The position numbers and the translations under genes are program-made. A stretch of DNA of 64,000 nucleotides from Myxocyprinus asiaticus (lineage: Eukaryota > Chordata > Actinopteri > Cypriniformes > Catostomidae), in assembly GCF_019703515.2 (NCBI RefSeq), contig NC_059349.1, positions 22,354,744 to 22,418,743 on the forward strand, in the 5' to 3' direction. Each line of letters opens with the position of its first letter. The first letter of the stretch is position 1. Positions 1 to 14,000 of this stretch are shown here, piece after piece. The notes below the pieces were generated by a model. The model was not told the DNA's origin. It saw only the letters and a list, made by a program, of their open reading frames with translations, and did no database searches.

Positions 1-151
1 CATTTCCGGGATGGTTCAGCCAGGATATAAAGATTACACTGGTGGTGCTTTAATCAGAAACTATCTCAGAGATCATTCTCTGATCAGTGGAAATCCTAAG
101 ATCAAGTAATTACTAAGATACAACCTACTGATGCTTTAAATGGAATACTTC

Positions 152-562
152 ATTAAAAAAAGAAAAAAAAAAAAGATTTTTTTCAGAATTTACTCACCCT
201 CATGTCTTTCCAAACACATTAAACTTTCTTCTGTAGGAACACAGGAATTTTAAAGAATGATCAGTTTGAAATTTCATTCGGTTTTTACATTTCAGTTTTG
301 TTTTTCACCTGAAAATATCCTATGCCTTCAGAAAACGGAATATGACGCACTAGCCGCATGGACTACATTGACACTTTGGGGTGCTTTTTAAGCTTTAAAA
401 TGAGTCAACATCAACTGCTACTGTAAGAAAACCAGTGTTCACAGAATTCTTTAGAATATATCCTTTTGTGTTCCACCTAAAAATAAGTCATATGGGTTTG
501 GAATGACATGAGGGTGAGTAAATGAATACAGAATTATATTTTTGGGTGTACTAACCCTTTAA
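152..562. repeat. Foldback MITE copy (AAAGGGATAGTTCACCC family), diverged
   Basis: The left part reads TTTACTCACCCTCATG and the right part ATGAGGGTGAGTAAATG, then TTTTTGGGTG...CTAACCCTTTAA. These are inverted arms of a repeat seen at least seven times in the window. The left terminus is degraded into an A-rich tract, so that boundary is approximate. No coding capacity. Confidence 0.6.
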
Positions 563-1096
563 AATCTGAACCGCTTCTTCACTCAACCAGAATAACAACA
601 GACTTGATTGGAAAATTAAAAAAGTTATTCATAAAAAAAATAAAAAATAAAAATAAAAAAAGAGCCATTCAACAGGACTGGGGTCTCTTGAGTATTATTG
701 GCAATAAATACAAGATGATGGGAAAAGAGGGAGCAGGGAACAAGGTGATAGGAAATAGGTGGTCTAAACATTTACAAAGCACCTATGGCACAATTTAGGA
801 ATACATTGCTTGGTCATGATTTATAGGCAGGAAGTAAAAAGAAGAATTACATATATATATATATATAAATACTTTTCAAAAAGCCACAATGCTTCAAAAG
901 CACACAATCTTTTTGGATGTCTTCTTGCTTCCTACAACACACTGTAGTTAGTGTTGGAACTTAATTCTGCATACATGAAATGCTAAAAGCATTTCCCATG
1001 CTGAAACACATCCTTTACACTTGATTTAGATGCTACGTACAAAACCAGTTTAAATTTAGCGAGTCACTGAAAAAGTATGTAAGCAGATTGTGGTTA

Positions 1097-1397
1097 AAGA
1101 GATCACCCAAAAATGATATTGCTTTCAACATGTACTCACCCTCATATTGTTCCAGTACTGTATGTCTTTCGATTTTATCAACTAAACACAAAATTAGATA
1201 TTTTAGGCAGAATGTTAGCCTCAGTCACCATTCTCTTTCATTGCATCTTTTCCCAAAACAATAAAAGTGAATGGTGACCGAGGCTAACATTCATCATCTT
1301 TGTGTTCCACAGAAAACAAAGTCATACAGCTTTGGAACATCATGAGGTGAGTAAATGATGACAAAACAAACATTTTTGGGTGAACCATTACTTTAAG
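1097..1397. repeat. Foldback MITE copy (AAAGGGATAGTTCACCC family)
   Basis: It begins GATCACCCAAAAATGATATTG and ends TTTTTGGGTGAACCATTACTTTA, with inverted CTCACCCTCAT / ATGAGGTGAGTAAATGATG arms. An internal inverted pair (AATGTTAGCCTCAGTCACC against GGTGACCGAGGCTAACATT) shows the palindromic layout of the family. Confidence 0.65.
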
Positions 1398-1706
1398 GTG
1401 CCATGATTGACTTGATGAATAATAATACTGCTCCTCTTACCCATCTCAACTTTTAAAAACAATCGTTTAAAAAAACAAAAAAAAACAAAAAAAAACTCTA
1501 CAGTCTGTTGTCAAATAAAATACTGTATAATCAATAGAGGAATTATGATACAGGAAAGACTCTTCTTTTAACATCATTTTGTTTTGTCTTAAAAAATACT
1601 TTTTTTTTTTAAAAAAAAGGCCAGCGAGGGAAAAAAAACAATGCCTCACTCTGTTGATGCAAGGATCCAAAAATATTTATCTCTGCTGTACGCTTGACCC
1701 AGCAGT

Positions 1707-2054
1707 TTAATAGTCAATGCCGTGGTCATACTGGGCTCTGTACTGATCGTGGTAGTCTGCCTGGTATTCATCATGATAATCACCTTGGTATTCCGCCTGG
1801 TAGTCGCTTTCGCTGATCTCCGAGCCGTTGGTGCCGGTGCCCTGGCTGCCATTGCTGTGGATGATTGGTTCAGTGGGGGAGGCGCAGTATTTGGGGTCAT
1901 ACACTTGCCTGCCAAGCCCGTACACGCTCATGCCCTTTTGAGAGGCCACCTTGTTGGTGCCCATCTGCAGTGAGATTGTAGAGTTGTCCAGAGGCTGGAT
2001 AGCCACTTTCTGGTCAAAAATATCCCTCCTGGTGCCGGGGGCCGCCATGCCAGC
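1707..2054 (-). CDS. cnn3: cnn3 coding exon 7 (repeats 2-3 and acidic tail, stop)
   Basis: The CAG acceptor lies at 2055-2057 and the TAA stop at 1707-1709. The exon encodes the rest of repeat 2 ([15 protein letters not shown]), repeat 3 ([20 protein letters not shown]) and a tail with periodic Tyr and Asp/Glu residues ending HGIDY. Confidence 0.96.
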   Translation of the reverse strand, partial: AGMAAPGTRRDIFDQKVAIQPLDNSTISLQMGTNKVASQKGMSVYGLGRQVYDPKYCASPTEPIIHSNGSQGTGTNGSEISESDYQAEYQGDYHDEYQADYHDQYRAQYDHGIDY

Positions 2055-5000
2055 CTGAGTGAAGAAATAGGGTGTTAAGGTGAACAAGCCATTCTGAACG
2101 ATTCTCTTATAGCGTTGATGAACACACAATGGATTTCAAGCTTTTTGCTGAAAACAACTTCAATTTAAGTAAATTGAATGCCTTCAGAATACTTGGAATT
2201 TGACGCATAAGACACATGGGACTACTTTAATGATACTTTCCCAAAGGGATAGTTCACCCAAAAATGAAAATTCTCTCCTCATTTACTCACCATCATGCAA
2301 TCTAAGATGTGTATGACTTTCTTTCTTCTGCAGAACACAAAGATTTTAGAAGGATATATCAGCTCTGTAGGTCCATACAATGCAAGTGAATAGTGACCAG
2401 AACTCCAAAAGCTCCAAAAAGCAGATAATGTCTGTATAAAAGTAATCCATCAGACTCCAGTGGTTTAATCAATGTCATCTGAAGCGATCCAGTTGGTTTT
2501 GGGTGAGAACAGACCAAAAGGAAACTCCTTTTTCGATCATGATTTCAAGCCCTATTACACTTCCTATAGCGCCATCTAGTACTGCGCATGTTTGAAGAAC
2601 TAGGAAGTGTAATCGAGCTTCACGCCATGATCACGCCAAGAGACTGCAATGGCAAGATATACAACGATAAAGCGGTTACATTTTGGTCTGTTCTCACCCA
2701 AAACCAACTGGATCGCTTCAGAAAACATTGATTAAACCACTGGAATCTGATGGATTACTTTTATTATCTGCTTTTTGGAGCTTTTGGAGTTCTGGTCACT
2801 ATTCACTTGCATTGTATGGACCTACAGAGCTGATATATCCTTCTAAAATCTTTGTTTGTGTTCTGCAGAAGAAAGAAAGTCATACACATCTGGGATGGCA
2901 TGAGGGTGAGGAAATTATGAGAGAATTTACATTTTTGGGTGAACTATCTCTTTAAGCTTTAAAGTGAGGCATTATCCACTGCCATTGAATTTAAAATACA
3001 GTCTGCGATATTTGTTAAAACATCTCTTTTTGTGTTCTGCATATAAAATAAATTATGACAGAATTGTAATTTTTGGGTGAACTGTTCCTTTAAAATAAGA
3101 AATATACTAGCGTATTTGGAGCTGTGGTGCCAATTTGTAACAAACTCTACAGTAGGGATGTCCAAAATTACACATTTTTGAAAACGACAAGTCAGTGGAT
3201 TGCCTGAATGACTAGTCGACTAAGGATGCCCTGTATAATTAGGCTGCTTTTGGGTTCACCTGCCCCTGATCAGACGCTTTTCTTACGGGGTATTTACATA
3301 AGACGTTTAAAAACAGCTAGATGGAGCACAAGGAAATGGAACAGAAAGGGGTCTTAAGACGCATTTTAAAAGTTGGACTACTGCAAAGCTCACAGAAAAC
3401 AAGAGTGAGACGTCATGCAGCGGCCAAATATATCTGTCTGAATATACATGTCTGTAGCGACAATGCTTAAAATAGATCAAATTAAAAGATGTAGCTTTTC
3501 TGAGAGAGTTTCTCACTGAAAAAAACAAACAAACAAAAATAGTATTCAGTATTCATACAAGTGCACACTCACCTGGCTTGCTCCTTTATTAGTACCCATC
3601 TGCAAGCTGATTGTGGTTTGGTCAAATGGTTTGTCTGTTTGAGTCTTTGGGTCATACAAGTGTCTCCTGGTGCCATAAGAGGTCATCCCAGCCTGACTAG
3701 CACACTTATTTGTACCCATCTACCAATTATGAAACAAAGGATAAACATAAGTATGTAATGCATGATAAGCAGGTTTGTGGATCTTAGACAGATCTACACT
3801 GAACCTATTGTAAACCAACAACACATTGAAAAGGAAGAAAAGGTGAAATAATGAAATTAATAAAAAGGTCCCTCAAAGCCTCAACTGATACAAACTAACT
3901 GAAGTCACATGGCAAAGCACCTCACCTGCAGTCCAATCACACACTGACCAGCCTTCATTTTCTCATTATCAAAGTTACGGGTTTGCTTGTCTGCATACTT
4001 CACACCAATGTCCACCTTTGTATCCATACCTTTGGTTTTTGCCTTTGATTGAAAGAATTCATGAAAAAAAAAAAAATGGCTTATACCAGTAACATAACAT
4101 GTTAAAACAAGAACAAAGAAATTATTTCTCCAGGTGTATCTCAAAGAAACAAATTGACACTTTTTTCTGACCACATAAAACCTTTTAGCATCTCCATCCA
4201 AGATTTATGCTCTATACTTACCATGCTGGCCAGGGCGAGGAGTGTGGTCTGGACTTGAGTCATGTTGCCATTCTCAAACAGATCATTAGCCTCAAAGATG
4301 TCATTAGGCTTCAGGCCATACACAAGAATGGCTTTGATGAAGTTGCCCAAGTTCTCAAGCTTTAATGAAAAATATCAGAAAGAGAGGCTTGTGCAGGGTT
4401 GCTGCAGACTTAAGACCCTTTTCAAGATCTGAACAAATAAAATTAATACCGTATCCCCATACCAAAACAAACCAACACAATCTCAAAATAAATCATGTAT
4501 CACAGACTCTTACTTAAACAGGCAGGGGCACACATTCAACATGGCCTTAACATTGTTTATCAGTAAAACAGGGTAGGATATATGCAAGTTTTAAATACTC
4601 AAGACGTTTTCCACATATAAAAATAAATACAATTTACAGGTCGACCGATATTGGATTGTGCTGATTCGATAATGTGTTGAAAGAAAGCCAGTTAGTCTGC
4701 CAATAGTTTTTTTAATTGGTAGCCTATATTAAATGTTCTTAGTCTTTCCTTCCTGTGATGGGGAGGGCCAGACAGAGGCTACAAGTGTCCAAATGGGGGG
4801 GGGAGGGGGGCGGAGAGACTTTCATAGAGTGGAACTTTTAACTTTAAAAGTACATTAACTTTGAAATACATCGGGGACTCTTATTTTGAAATGTTTGCAC
4901 TTCACTGCTTCCAGCTGCTCATTCAAACAAGGGATATAAAATGTGCTCTCCTACAATAATCTACAACGTATTACAATATAAACAATTAAAAGTAAACATT

Positions 5001-8000
5001 GTCATATTTCGTCAACACTATATCATCATCATCAACAGTTGATCTTTAGTGATAGTTTGTCATAAATTTCCAATATGATTGTGAACTGCTCTGCAACAGC
5101 TGGAAACACTCACAAGCCCCCGCGTGCTTGGAGAAAATATTACAGTGCTGCGTTTTCACAATTATTTAATTAAATCATATTCTTTTGAAGTTTGATAATC
5201 ACATTAGGTCATATTAAGATTCCTGTCTTTCCGTCCCTAAATTTAAGACCTCTTTAAATAAAAATTAAGACTTTTGTTGTATCATTTAAGATATTTAAGA
5301 CATTTATGACTTAAAATTTTGGAAAACTGAATTTAAGACAAATGTAAAACTTAAGGATCCATGGGAACCATGTAGTGTATTTCTACTTAAAGACTTCAAA
5401 TAGAAAAAAACTTTTTGAAAACTTAAAACAATTCAACATTTCTTCCTCACCTTGTGCCAATTAAGTTTGGAGTTGTTGATTTTCTTAACAGAGCCTGGCT
5501 GGAGTTTATTTATTAGCCTACAAGACAAAGACAAATATTACATATTCTGGAAGAGATAAATTCAACAGACTGATTTTGCATTGTATGCATAGGAAAAAAA
5601 TTTCACAGAAAGTTCCTTCTTCCGTTAAAATGGAACACTCTGGAAGTTTTCTTAAGGGTAACTTGCAAACAAAAGAAGGTGTGGAAGCAAGACTAGGTGG
5701 TTATAATTGGAGCAACATAATGGTTTGGGCATGGCAGGACTGTTTTCAGTCCAACATGCCCTGACATTTTGGGACTCAAGCCTGGATTAAATAAAGATCC
5801 CTTAATTCAGGCAGCTGTAAACAACAATAAAGAACACAGTCACATGTGGCCTGCAAGCCATTATTTAGAGCCAAACAAACACCCAGTCCTTACAATGCTG
5901 TGGTACAAAAAAGAATATTTATGTAGCAGTATTGTGTTAGGAAGAAGAGAAACCATGCACAGGTAGTTCATCAAATCCATCTTAAACAAAACATTAGCTT
6001 TACAGCATAACTCACTCGCAAAGTATGACACCATCCTTCAAACCCATTTGGAAGTTTTCGCCGATTGGCATGCCAGTTACATCCTCGATCCAGTATCTTA
6101 ACTCCTCTTCCTTCTGCAGGTCATACTTCTGAGCGATCTACAGGGACCAAAACAGAGATTGTGAATGCTTTCTTCCTTTCACAATGTTGTTGGGGCTTCG
6201 TTCAGGGACAGGTTTGGTTATTAGCAATAATTAATAATTATCAAAAGATAGTTTTTCATTATTAAAATCAATAGAACATTGATTAGAATCAACATTAGCT
6301 TATTAATCCTTCAAATCAACAATCAAAGCTAACTATCAATTATCAAAATCAATAGAATATTAATAAGAATTAATATTGCCGGGGCACCACCCTGGAATCA
6401 GGGACTAATAACCAGACAGTATAACGGTCTCAATATTAGATTGTTCTCTTAGGAAAGTCGACATCCGGAGAACAATGAAGTCTTGAATCAGAGCACTGAC
6501 ATACACTGCCAGCCCTTGGCACAGGTGCATGCAGAACAATGCCAAAACACTTCTCTTTAAAGTATAACAAAGTTTATTGATGCATTAATATCAATTAATA
6601 ATCAATACAATGCAGTCAATAAACTTCCGACTTGCAACTACAAATTAAACAGTGATATGATTAGATATAGTAACAGATAAGCCTATAATACATGAGAGCA
6701 GGGTAGAGGTGTGTGTGTGTGTAAGGAGAAAAAGAGTGCACAAAATGGCGGGTGTGGCTCTCGAGGAGAGTGCGTCATGCGAGGTTTCCGGCAAGAGAAT
6801 GTGGCCGCGAATGTGGGCGGAGAGACTGGTTAATGGCGTCTGCCCGTTTAGCACGTGTCTGCACTGGTACGATAACTTAGGAACAAAGCTGGGCTCTATT
6901 GCCAAGTTATCTGTTTGCCAAATGTGTGTGCGGGTTTGTGAGGGGTTGTGTGTGTGTGTGCGGTTAGTACAAGAGAGAGAGAGAGAACAGAGTGACGGCA
7001 CTGAAGCCAGGTTTAACGATCGTGGGAGAGACGGCAACCGTTAGTTTTATCACTCAGGATGCGGTGAACGGCTCGTAATCCATCTGCCGTGGTCGTTGGT
7101 TCTTTAACGAATAAACTCAGTGTGCCCAACGTGGTTGGACGACAACACAGCAAATCTAATGTGTTAACAGTAAGTTACAGTAATACCTTGAGTATTATTA
7201 GCACCAATGAGTGGACTCGGTGATCCGTAAACTGTACAAGCAATAACCTTGATACACAAGAATAACACACTATAATAATCCATCTCTGCCCAGATGTAAA
7301 CCTTACTTGAGTCACGTGTGTACGCGGGTAGAATGTGCGTTTGTCTGTCGTTTGATTCCTACTCGGTTCCTCGAAGCTCGGGTGATGATGGGAGGCCGTT
7401 TCCTTGCTCTGTCGGCGGGCAGTATGGCGGCTGATTCTCTGTGGGTTAGCAGAGATATCAGCGAAGTCAACTCAGTCGAAGAAGAGAAATCTTCTTTCTT
7501 CACTTCTGCAGGCAAAAGGGTGAGATGTGAATTGCTCGGCGGTCTCCTTCAGATCCGTTAACGTGCTCGGTGAAATGCGGAGTATCTCGGCTCGTCCAGC
7601 GAGATGGAGATTGTATGGCCAAAGTTGAGGTACGTACGTTACTTCCTTGGGCAGCGAGGCTACACCTGGGAGCAGCAGGGCTGCAACTAGATGCGGCGAA
7701 TACTGTCGCTGGAAGCCAGGCTTAGGAGGGATTTATACTCTCGAAGACATCGTGGTTGAGGGATGCGTTCTGTTGTGCATTTCATCCAATAGGAATTGAG
7801 AGTTCGATCCTTCAGAATTTCACACCTAGGAGTAAAGTGAGCAAGGCTTGTTTGATTTTGGTGCAGACTGGCTTTGAGTGTTCCTACAGGCCTCAGTCAG
7901 GTTTATGACTGTGTGTAGGCCTGCCTTTGTCTCCAATCTGAGCACATGAGGCCCAACAATGTCATAAGTGTGATTCTCACAAAACCCGTCAAAGAAATGT

Positions 8001-11000
8001 CCTGGTCCTATACTATTTTTTCCCAAAATTAAAAAAAAAAAAAAACAATTATATTTTGCATATAGAAAATGAAGATCATTTTAAGATTTACCACACACAC
8101 ATTAAGATTTTTTTACATTGTGACAATTTTAAGAAAATTACAAGTAACTTATCCTCCAATTCTCATTACTGCAACATCAAAAACGATGGTCACTATTTTA
8201 TTCCCATTACCGCAATGTAAACAAATTATAATTAAAATGTAAAGTATTTATACATCATAGTACTGATTATTCCTTTCATTTTCACAATTATGACATTTGT
8301 AAATTATTTCCCTTGATATTGTAAATCGCGATTATTTTTATTAATAGAATTTACATAATTAAAAAAAAAAAAAAAATACATATTTTGTTTAGGGAAACTA
8401 CATGCCATATTCTTTATTATGGCTACACATCCAAAACAAGCTGAGAATTGTGTTCATGTGAAACAAAACTTGCATGATCAGACCATAATTAGCCATAGCC
8501 ATGATTTCCGCAGCATTGGAACACGCATCATTCACAAATTTCCACACATTCCTTGCCCCTTGTATGTTTTATTACATTTTTTCACTAATTTGATAATACT
8601 GTTAGACTGTACCATAATGGTGTGTGGTGAGCATACTGGCATACTATGGCTGCCGTCGCATTATCCAGGTGGAGGCTGCACACTGGTGGTGGTTGAGGAG
8701 ATTCCCCCTATACTATATAAAGTGCTTTGAGTGCCTAGAAAATACCATTAAGACTGTAATGTAGTACCTTCAACTCAGTTTAACACATTTTGCCATGTTT
8801 AAAATCCATTCCAATTGTTGTTGTTTTTTTTGTTTGTTTTTTAGATTTTCCAAACACACAAAAAAAAAAAAGTCAGATTCTGTCAGTGTTAAGACTGACC
8901 TAAACACACTGATTCATCATTACATTCATGTGCAATGATGCACATGTCTCTGATTGGTTACAATGCTCATTGTTGCAAAAAATTATGTTGTAGATATAAA
9001 ATTTAGACATGGCCAGAGTATACCTAAAGGAAATTCTGTAACTGACACTTCACGATCAGCTGTAATTGTAATCTTGATTATTTTTTTAAATTAATTGTGC
9101 GGCCCTAGTAACGGTATGAAAATCTAAATCATCACTGAAGACAATGGAAATAGTAAAAGTAAAATGTTCGGGCGGGTTGCGGAAATGAAAATTTAGTGGT
9201 AAAATGCGCCCAAGTTTCCTGAAAATAATGTCACAATGCAAAAAATCTCAATGGTCATAAATGTAGGCTTCATTTTTATTGATCTGAGGTTATAACCAGT
9301 TCATTTTCTTGACAGGTTTCATGAGAATCACCCACTTGCCGTAATCCAAGTTCTGCCATATAAACGGTTAGTTCCAACAGTTTTTCCTTTCCTTCCAAAT
9401 TATGAAATTATGTTTTTGCTGGTAAACATTGTAGCCAATGTTACGTGTCATCTCTTTTTCCACTTTTAATAAGAAACAAAAATACAAATTCAGGTATCAG
9501 AGACTTTTCCTGTTCCACTGTGAACCTAAATAAATTTTTACTGAGAACACATGCATGACACTTTCCCTTTATGTTTCTGCATGGGTTTAATCTATGTAGC
9601 TAATTTATAAAATTCAGAAATTTCTGTACAAACGGGTTTGATCTTTACAGTAGAGGTGCTGTCATGTTAAGATTTGTTGTAAAGAACCGTGCCTCTTCAT
9701 CTCATTCTTGTTTGAGCGGGCCTGGTGCCAAGAGCAGTAAGATGGACAGGAAATTGCATGAAGCGTTGCCCCATAAAGCCAAGTGTACACTACACGAATT
9801 GCAGTCTACATCCTGCGACTCAGTCTGGTTATTCATCGTGCTGTGTGAACACTTCAGGACTGTAGTGTATCAACTACAGGACCATTCGTCCCTGACTGAG
9901 ACCATGTGTACACCTGGTATTAAGATTTTCCTTAATATTCCCAAAGATTACGTTTAGAGTGGAATTCAGAGTTATTTTAGGGCAGACCTGTAACTAAGCT
10001 TCTCGTGTGCATACCGCTCATATCTGTGTCCCTATTGTATGTTCATGCAGTTGCATTTTAAACATTTCAGATGGTACGCTTTTTCCCTTGAAATCCGCAC
10101 GGAACCGGCAAAAAATAATAATAAAAAAAAAAATTTCTGTTACAGCTGCTCTAAGCATCGTCTCCTTTCAAATGGATCTTAAAATTAAGATAACAAAATT
10201 CTTTCACAAACTCATGCAGTTTATACTAGGGATGCACCGATCCAATACTGACGTTTTTAAACGAATCAGGTATTGGTCCGATGAGCCCGATCCAAATCCG
10301 ATACTGTGTGTTTGTCATGTTCGTTACTGTCCAGCTCCAAAAATGACATAAAAGAACCATAAAAACACCATTAAAAGTTATTCATATGACTCATGCAGAG
10401 ATATGAACTCAGTAGCAGGGTTTATTGAACAGATGATTGAAACAGTGATGTAAACATTGTGAGTAAATCCAGCTGAGCAGAGTGGCAAACAGCAGGTGAG
10501 TAATATCCAGACAGGGTATAGACACGATGAACAGATAACTCACAACCGTCTTATGATACTTGCAGGCAATAATGAAGACACAGGTATGTTTGACATAGTA
10601 GAAAGGTGTGGAGTCTCAGAGATACTGGCTGTGTCTCGTTTGGAAGGATGCGTCCTCCGGAGGTCGCATTTATCGGCCGCATACGTCATCGAGGCTGTCT
10701 CGTTTCATTTATTTATTTATTTTTTTTTTTTTATTGGGAATGCAAAAAAGGTTAACAATTGTATAAATGTAAGGGCAAATACATAAGGCATTGACAATAG
10801 ATAAATAAGAAAAAAGACAAAAAAAAAGAAATATTAAAAATTAAATGAGACAGCCTCGATGACGTATGCGGCCGACAAACGCGACCTCCAGAGGACGCAG
10901 CCTTCCAAACGAGTCACAGCCACTATCGATGAGAACAGACAAAGAGTGTGTGTGAAAGCGGGGTATATATGCGGTTCTTGATTAGCCACTAATGATATGC

Positions 11001-14000
11001 AGGTGCGTGTAATCAGAACTCAGGGGAGAGCGAGCGCTGGCGACAGTGAGGAAGAGAGAGAGAGAGACTGGTGGATCCGTGACAAAAGGTGCACGACTGA
11101 GATATATTACTATTATAATATATTATTATTACCATTTGTTTACAAATGATAATAATATTTAAGTTGAATGGGTTCCAAAAAATAACTGTGTGAATGAAAA
11201 AGTGAGCTGATATCTTACAACTAAGTTGAACAAAAAAAAAAAAAAAAAAAAGAGATCTGAATCCTTTAAAGTCCAGATACAAGTTGAAAACATTTTGCAA
11301 AAAAAAAAAGATTCTTTTCTACTGATGACTTATACTGGAATTACTGTTAATTTTGCTGCTATTGTTAGAGGTTTGTGTTTCTTTACATATTAAAGAGTAC
11401 ACCCAATTAGTTCCACAAAATAATGTAAAGATATTCTAAACTGATTATGCAAAAAAACCACACTGGTATCGGATCGGTATCATCCGATACTGAGATTTCC
11501 GATATCGGAATCGGAAGAGAAAAAGTGGTATCGGTGCATCCCTAGTTTATACTTGATACATGTAAAAAACACATGAAAAAACAGCTCTCGCCTGTTTTCA
11601 TGCTTTATTTGCACCATTTGCAAAGGAAAAAAAATTATAAAAACATGGCTTCACGCCATCCTCCGCGGCAACCGCGCTCAACTCACCACACGCCCCACCG
11701 AGAACGAACCACATTATAGCGATCACGAGGAGGTTACACCATGTGACTCCATCTTCCCTAGCAACCGGGCCAGTTTGGTTGCTTAGGAGACCTGGCTGGA
11801 GTCACTCAGCACGCCCTGGGATTCACAGATTCTAATAATTAAGACAGAGGGTATAGGGAGATGTGGGTGAAGTTTAATTTGATTATATTAAAATTATTTT
11901 TTGTCTTCTGCTTCCTAATACCTTGCCCTCCGCTTGCGCTCTCTATATTTCATTGGCTGAGGCGTATTGTCATCTCTCACTCGTCGGGACAGTGCGCAGA
12001 CAATAACAATATGTCTAGATATCAGGTAGTTTTGAAAACAGTCAAAGCATCTGGGACCGGTCTCGGCCTGTCGCAGTAGAGCACACACAACAAGACCTTT
12101 CGCGAGATCCAAGACTTCTCGTCGCAGACTCAAAACGAGCTTCAGTCGTGTAGTGTCCACTAGGCATAAGTAACACCATTACTGCTATTTAGAAAACAAA
12201 AAAATATTTTTTTTACTTATTGTGCCTGCAAAAGCTTGATAATTTTTCATATAAACTTTAAAATGTATATGAATAAATACGAGAAACAGTATATTTGATG
12301 TGCTCTCACTAGTAACCATTTTAAGTTGATCACTATTTTTAAAATCAACTTTTTGTCTTCAGTAGTTTCTTTTTATTGGTCCTGCTGTGTGGCAAATTAA
12401 TTTTAACAAGTAAAAATATTCCATGAAGTCTCTTGATTAATATGAGGTCATAAAAAAAAAAAAAGTTATAATAGGAGTATAGCATGTGAGTGTAGGACAA
12501 GTCAACTACACATATGCATAGACAGAATAATAATAAAAAAAGTAAATTCATGTTTGAAAACAAGGAAGTCCTTTTTCACTGAGTGAGTTTACATGCATTA
12601 TCTTACACCGATTATGTTTAATAAGCCAACATTTTGTGTGGTCATTTAAACACCTTAAATGGCTTTCCTTTATTGGGACATGGTCATAAATAATTTGAGC
12701 ATAAACCAATCTGCACACGGATTTTCTCCAATTTCACCAGCGTTCTTACGGTTTTATCCAATGTACACAAGTGCCTGTTTGCGTCAAAAGCAGAGGAGAT
12801 TATGATGATTTAAAATCTCATGTAAACGCAGATTTCTTTGCTGGATTGTTTTAAATAATCTGATTTTTGGTTGTGATCAGTTTATTGCTATGCATGTAAA
12901 CATGCTCAGTGTCACAGAGGCTCTTTAATATGTATGATCTTAAAATAATGCACAACTTTTCAATAAATCATGTCAATTCTTGTTTGAATAAAAAGGGATA
13001 GTTTGTCCTTTCATTGTCACACCAAGGCTTTTTAATTTCCTTTAACAGGTCTGATCTTGATATCAATTGTAATGTTTGAAAAGGATTTGTAAAACATGCC
13101 CCATGTACAACCACAAAAAATGTGAGGGTTGGCTCCTGTCTTCAACAAAATGGCATATCTGAATGTCTGAGCCTTCCTAAGATGTGGCAGGTTTGAGCAT
13201 GTATTGTTTTATTGACAATTCTACTGTCCCCTCTTAGAATATTTATAGCAATGGGGGAATTTCCATTATATAACAATTTATTTTAAAGCCCTTAATATTT
13301 ATACAAAAAAGACCCGACTTTTCAGACCTTTCAATTAAACAAACTTTGTCTAGCCCTTAAATTCTGCATTATAAGCGGACAAATATAATGTTATGATCTC
13401 TTCTGCTCCAGCTGTATGTCAGCATTAGAACAACAGAAAATGGCTCTGTGACAAAAGCAAACAGCAGAGCAAACAAAGCTTTCCATGTAACACTTTGAGT
13501 ACAGCTCATCACTCTTTCAGGTTTCCTGGATGAGGTGAGTGAACAAGAGACGAATGGCAAGTGGAATTTAAATGTAGACCAAAACCCTTATTTTTTAAAG
13601 TGACAATTGTATAGTGACCTTAAGCAGAACAAAAGAGAAACATATCACTTATGACTAAATGCCTTGGGTGTTTTTCATGGTTAACAATTTGTATATCCTT
13701 CAATGCCAGAACCTAAACAAATAAGACATAACTGAGTCTGTTGAAAACTCCCTTATTAGAGTGGGACAAAGGTGAAAAATAACCGTAAACATATGTTTCT
13801 TTCGCCAGGCCCCTTCAGACATCACAGTCTTCACTACACAGAGATAAATGACTTCAAAATATGAAACAGTTCACAATATAATTTATTTCGTAGTGTATCC
13901 TATTTTTTGATATTTCTTAGTGAAACAGAATATTCAATTGGGGGGGGGGGGGAGAATGTATGACAAGACTTCTAAATAGGGAAATTATTGGACTGGTCTC

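Larger units (their letters stand above)
1..1706. other. Region downstream of cnn3 (3' UTR plus flank)
   Basis: No coding region is supported here. The part next to 1706 must be the cnn3 3' UTR because the cnn3 stop codon lies at 1707-1709 on the minus strand. I could not find a clear minus-strand AATAAA that would fix the transcript end. Two copies of the foldback MITE family, an (AT)n run near 850 and several A-rich tracts account for much of the rest. Confidence 0.5.

Noticed and set aside
6645..7044. Overlapping 130- and 111-codon frames on opposite strands
   Set aside because: Both lie in the CpG-rich repeat-like block, are low in complexity around (TG)n and (AG)n tracts and show no domain.
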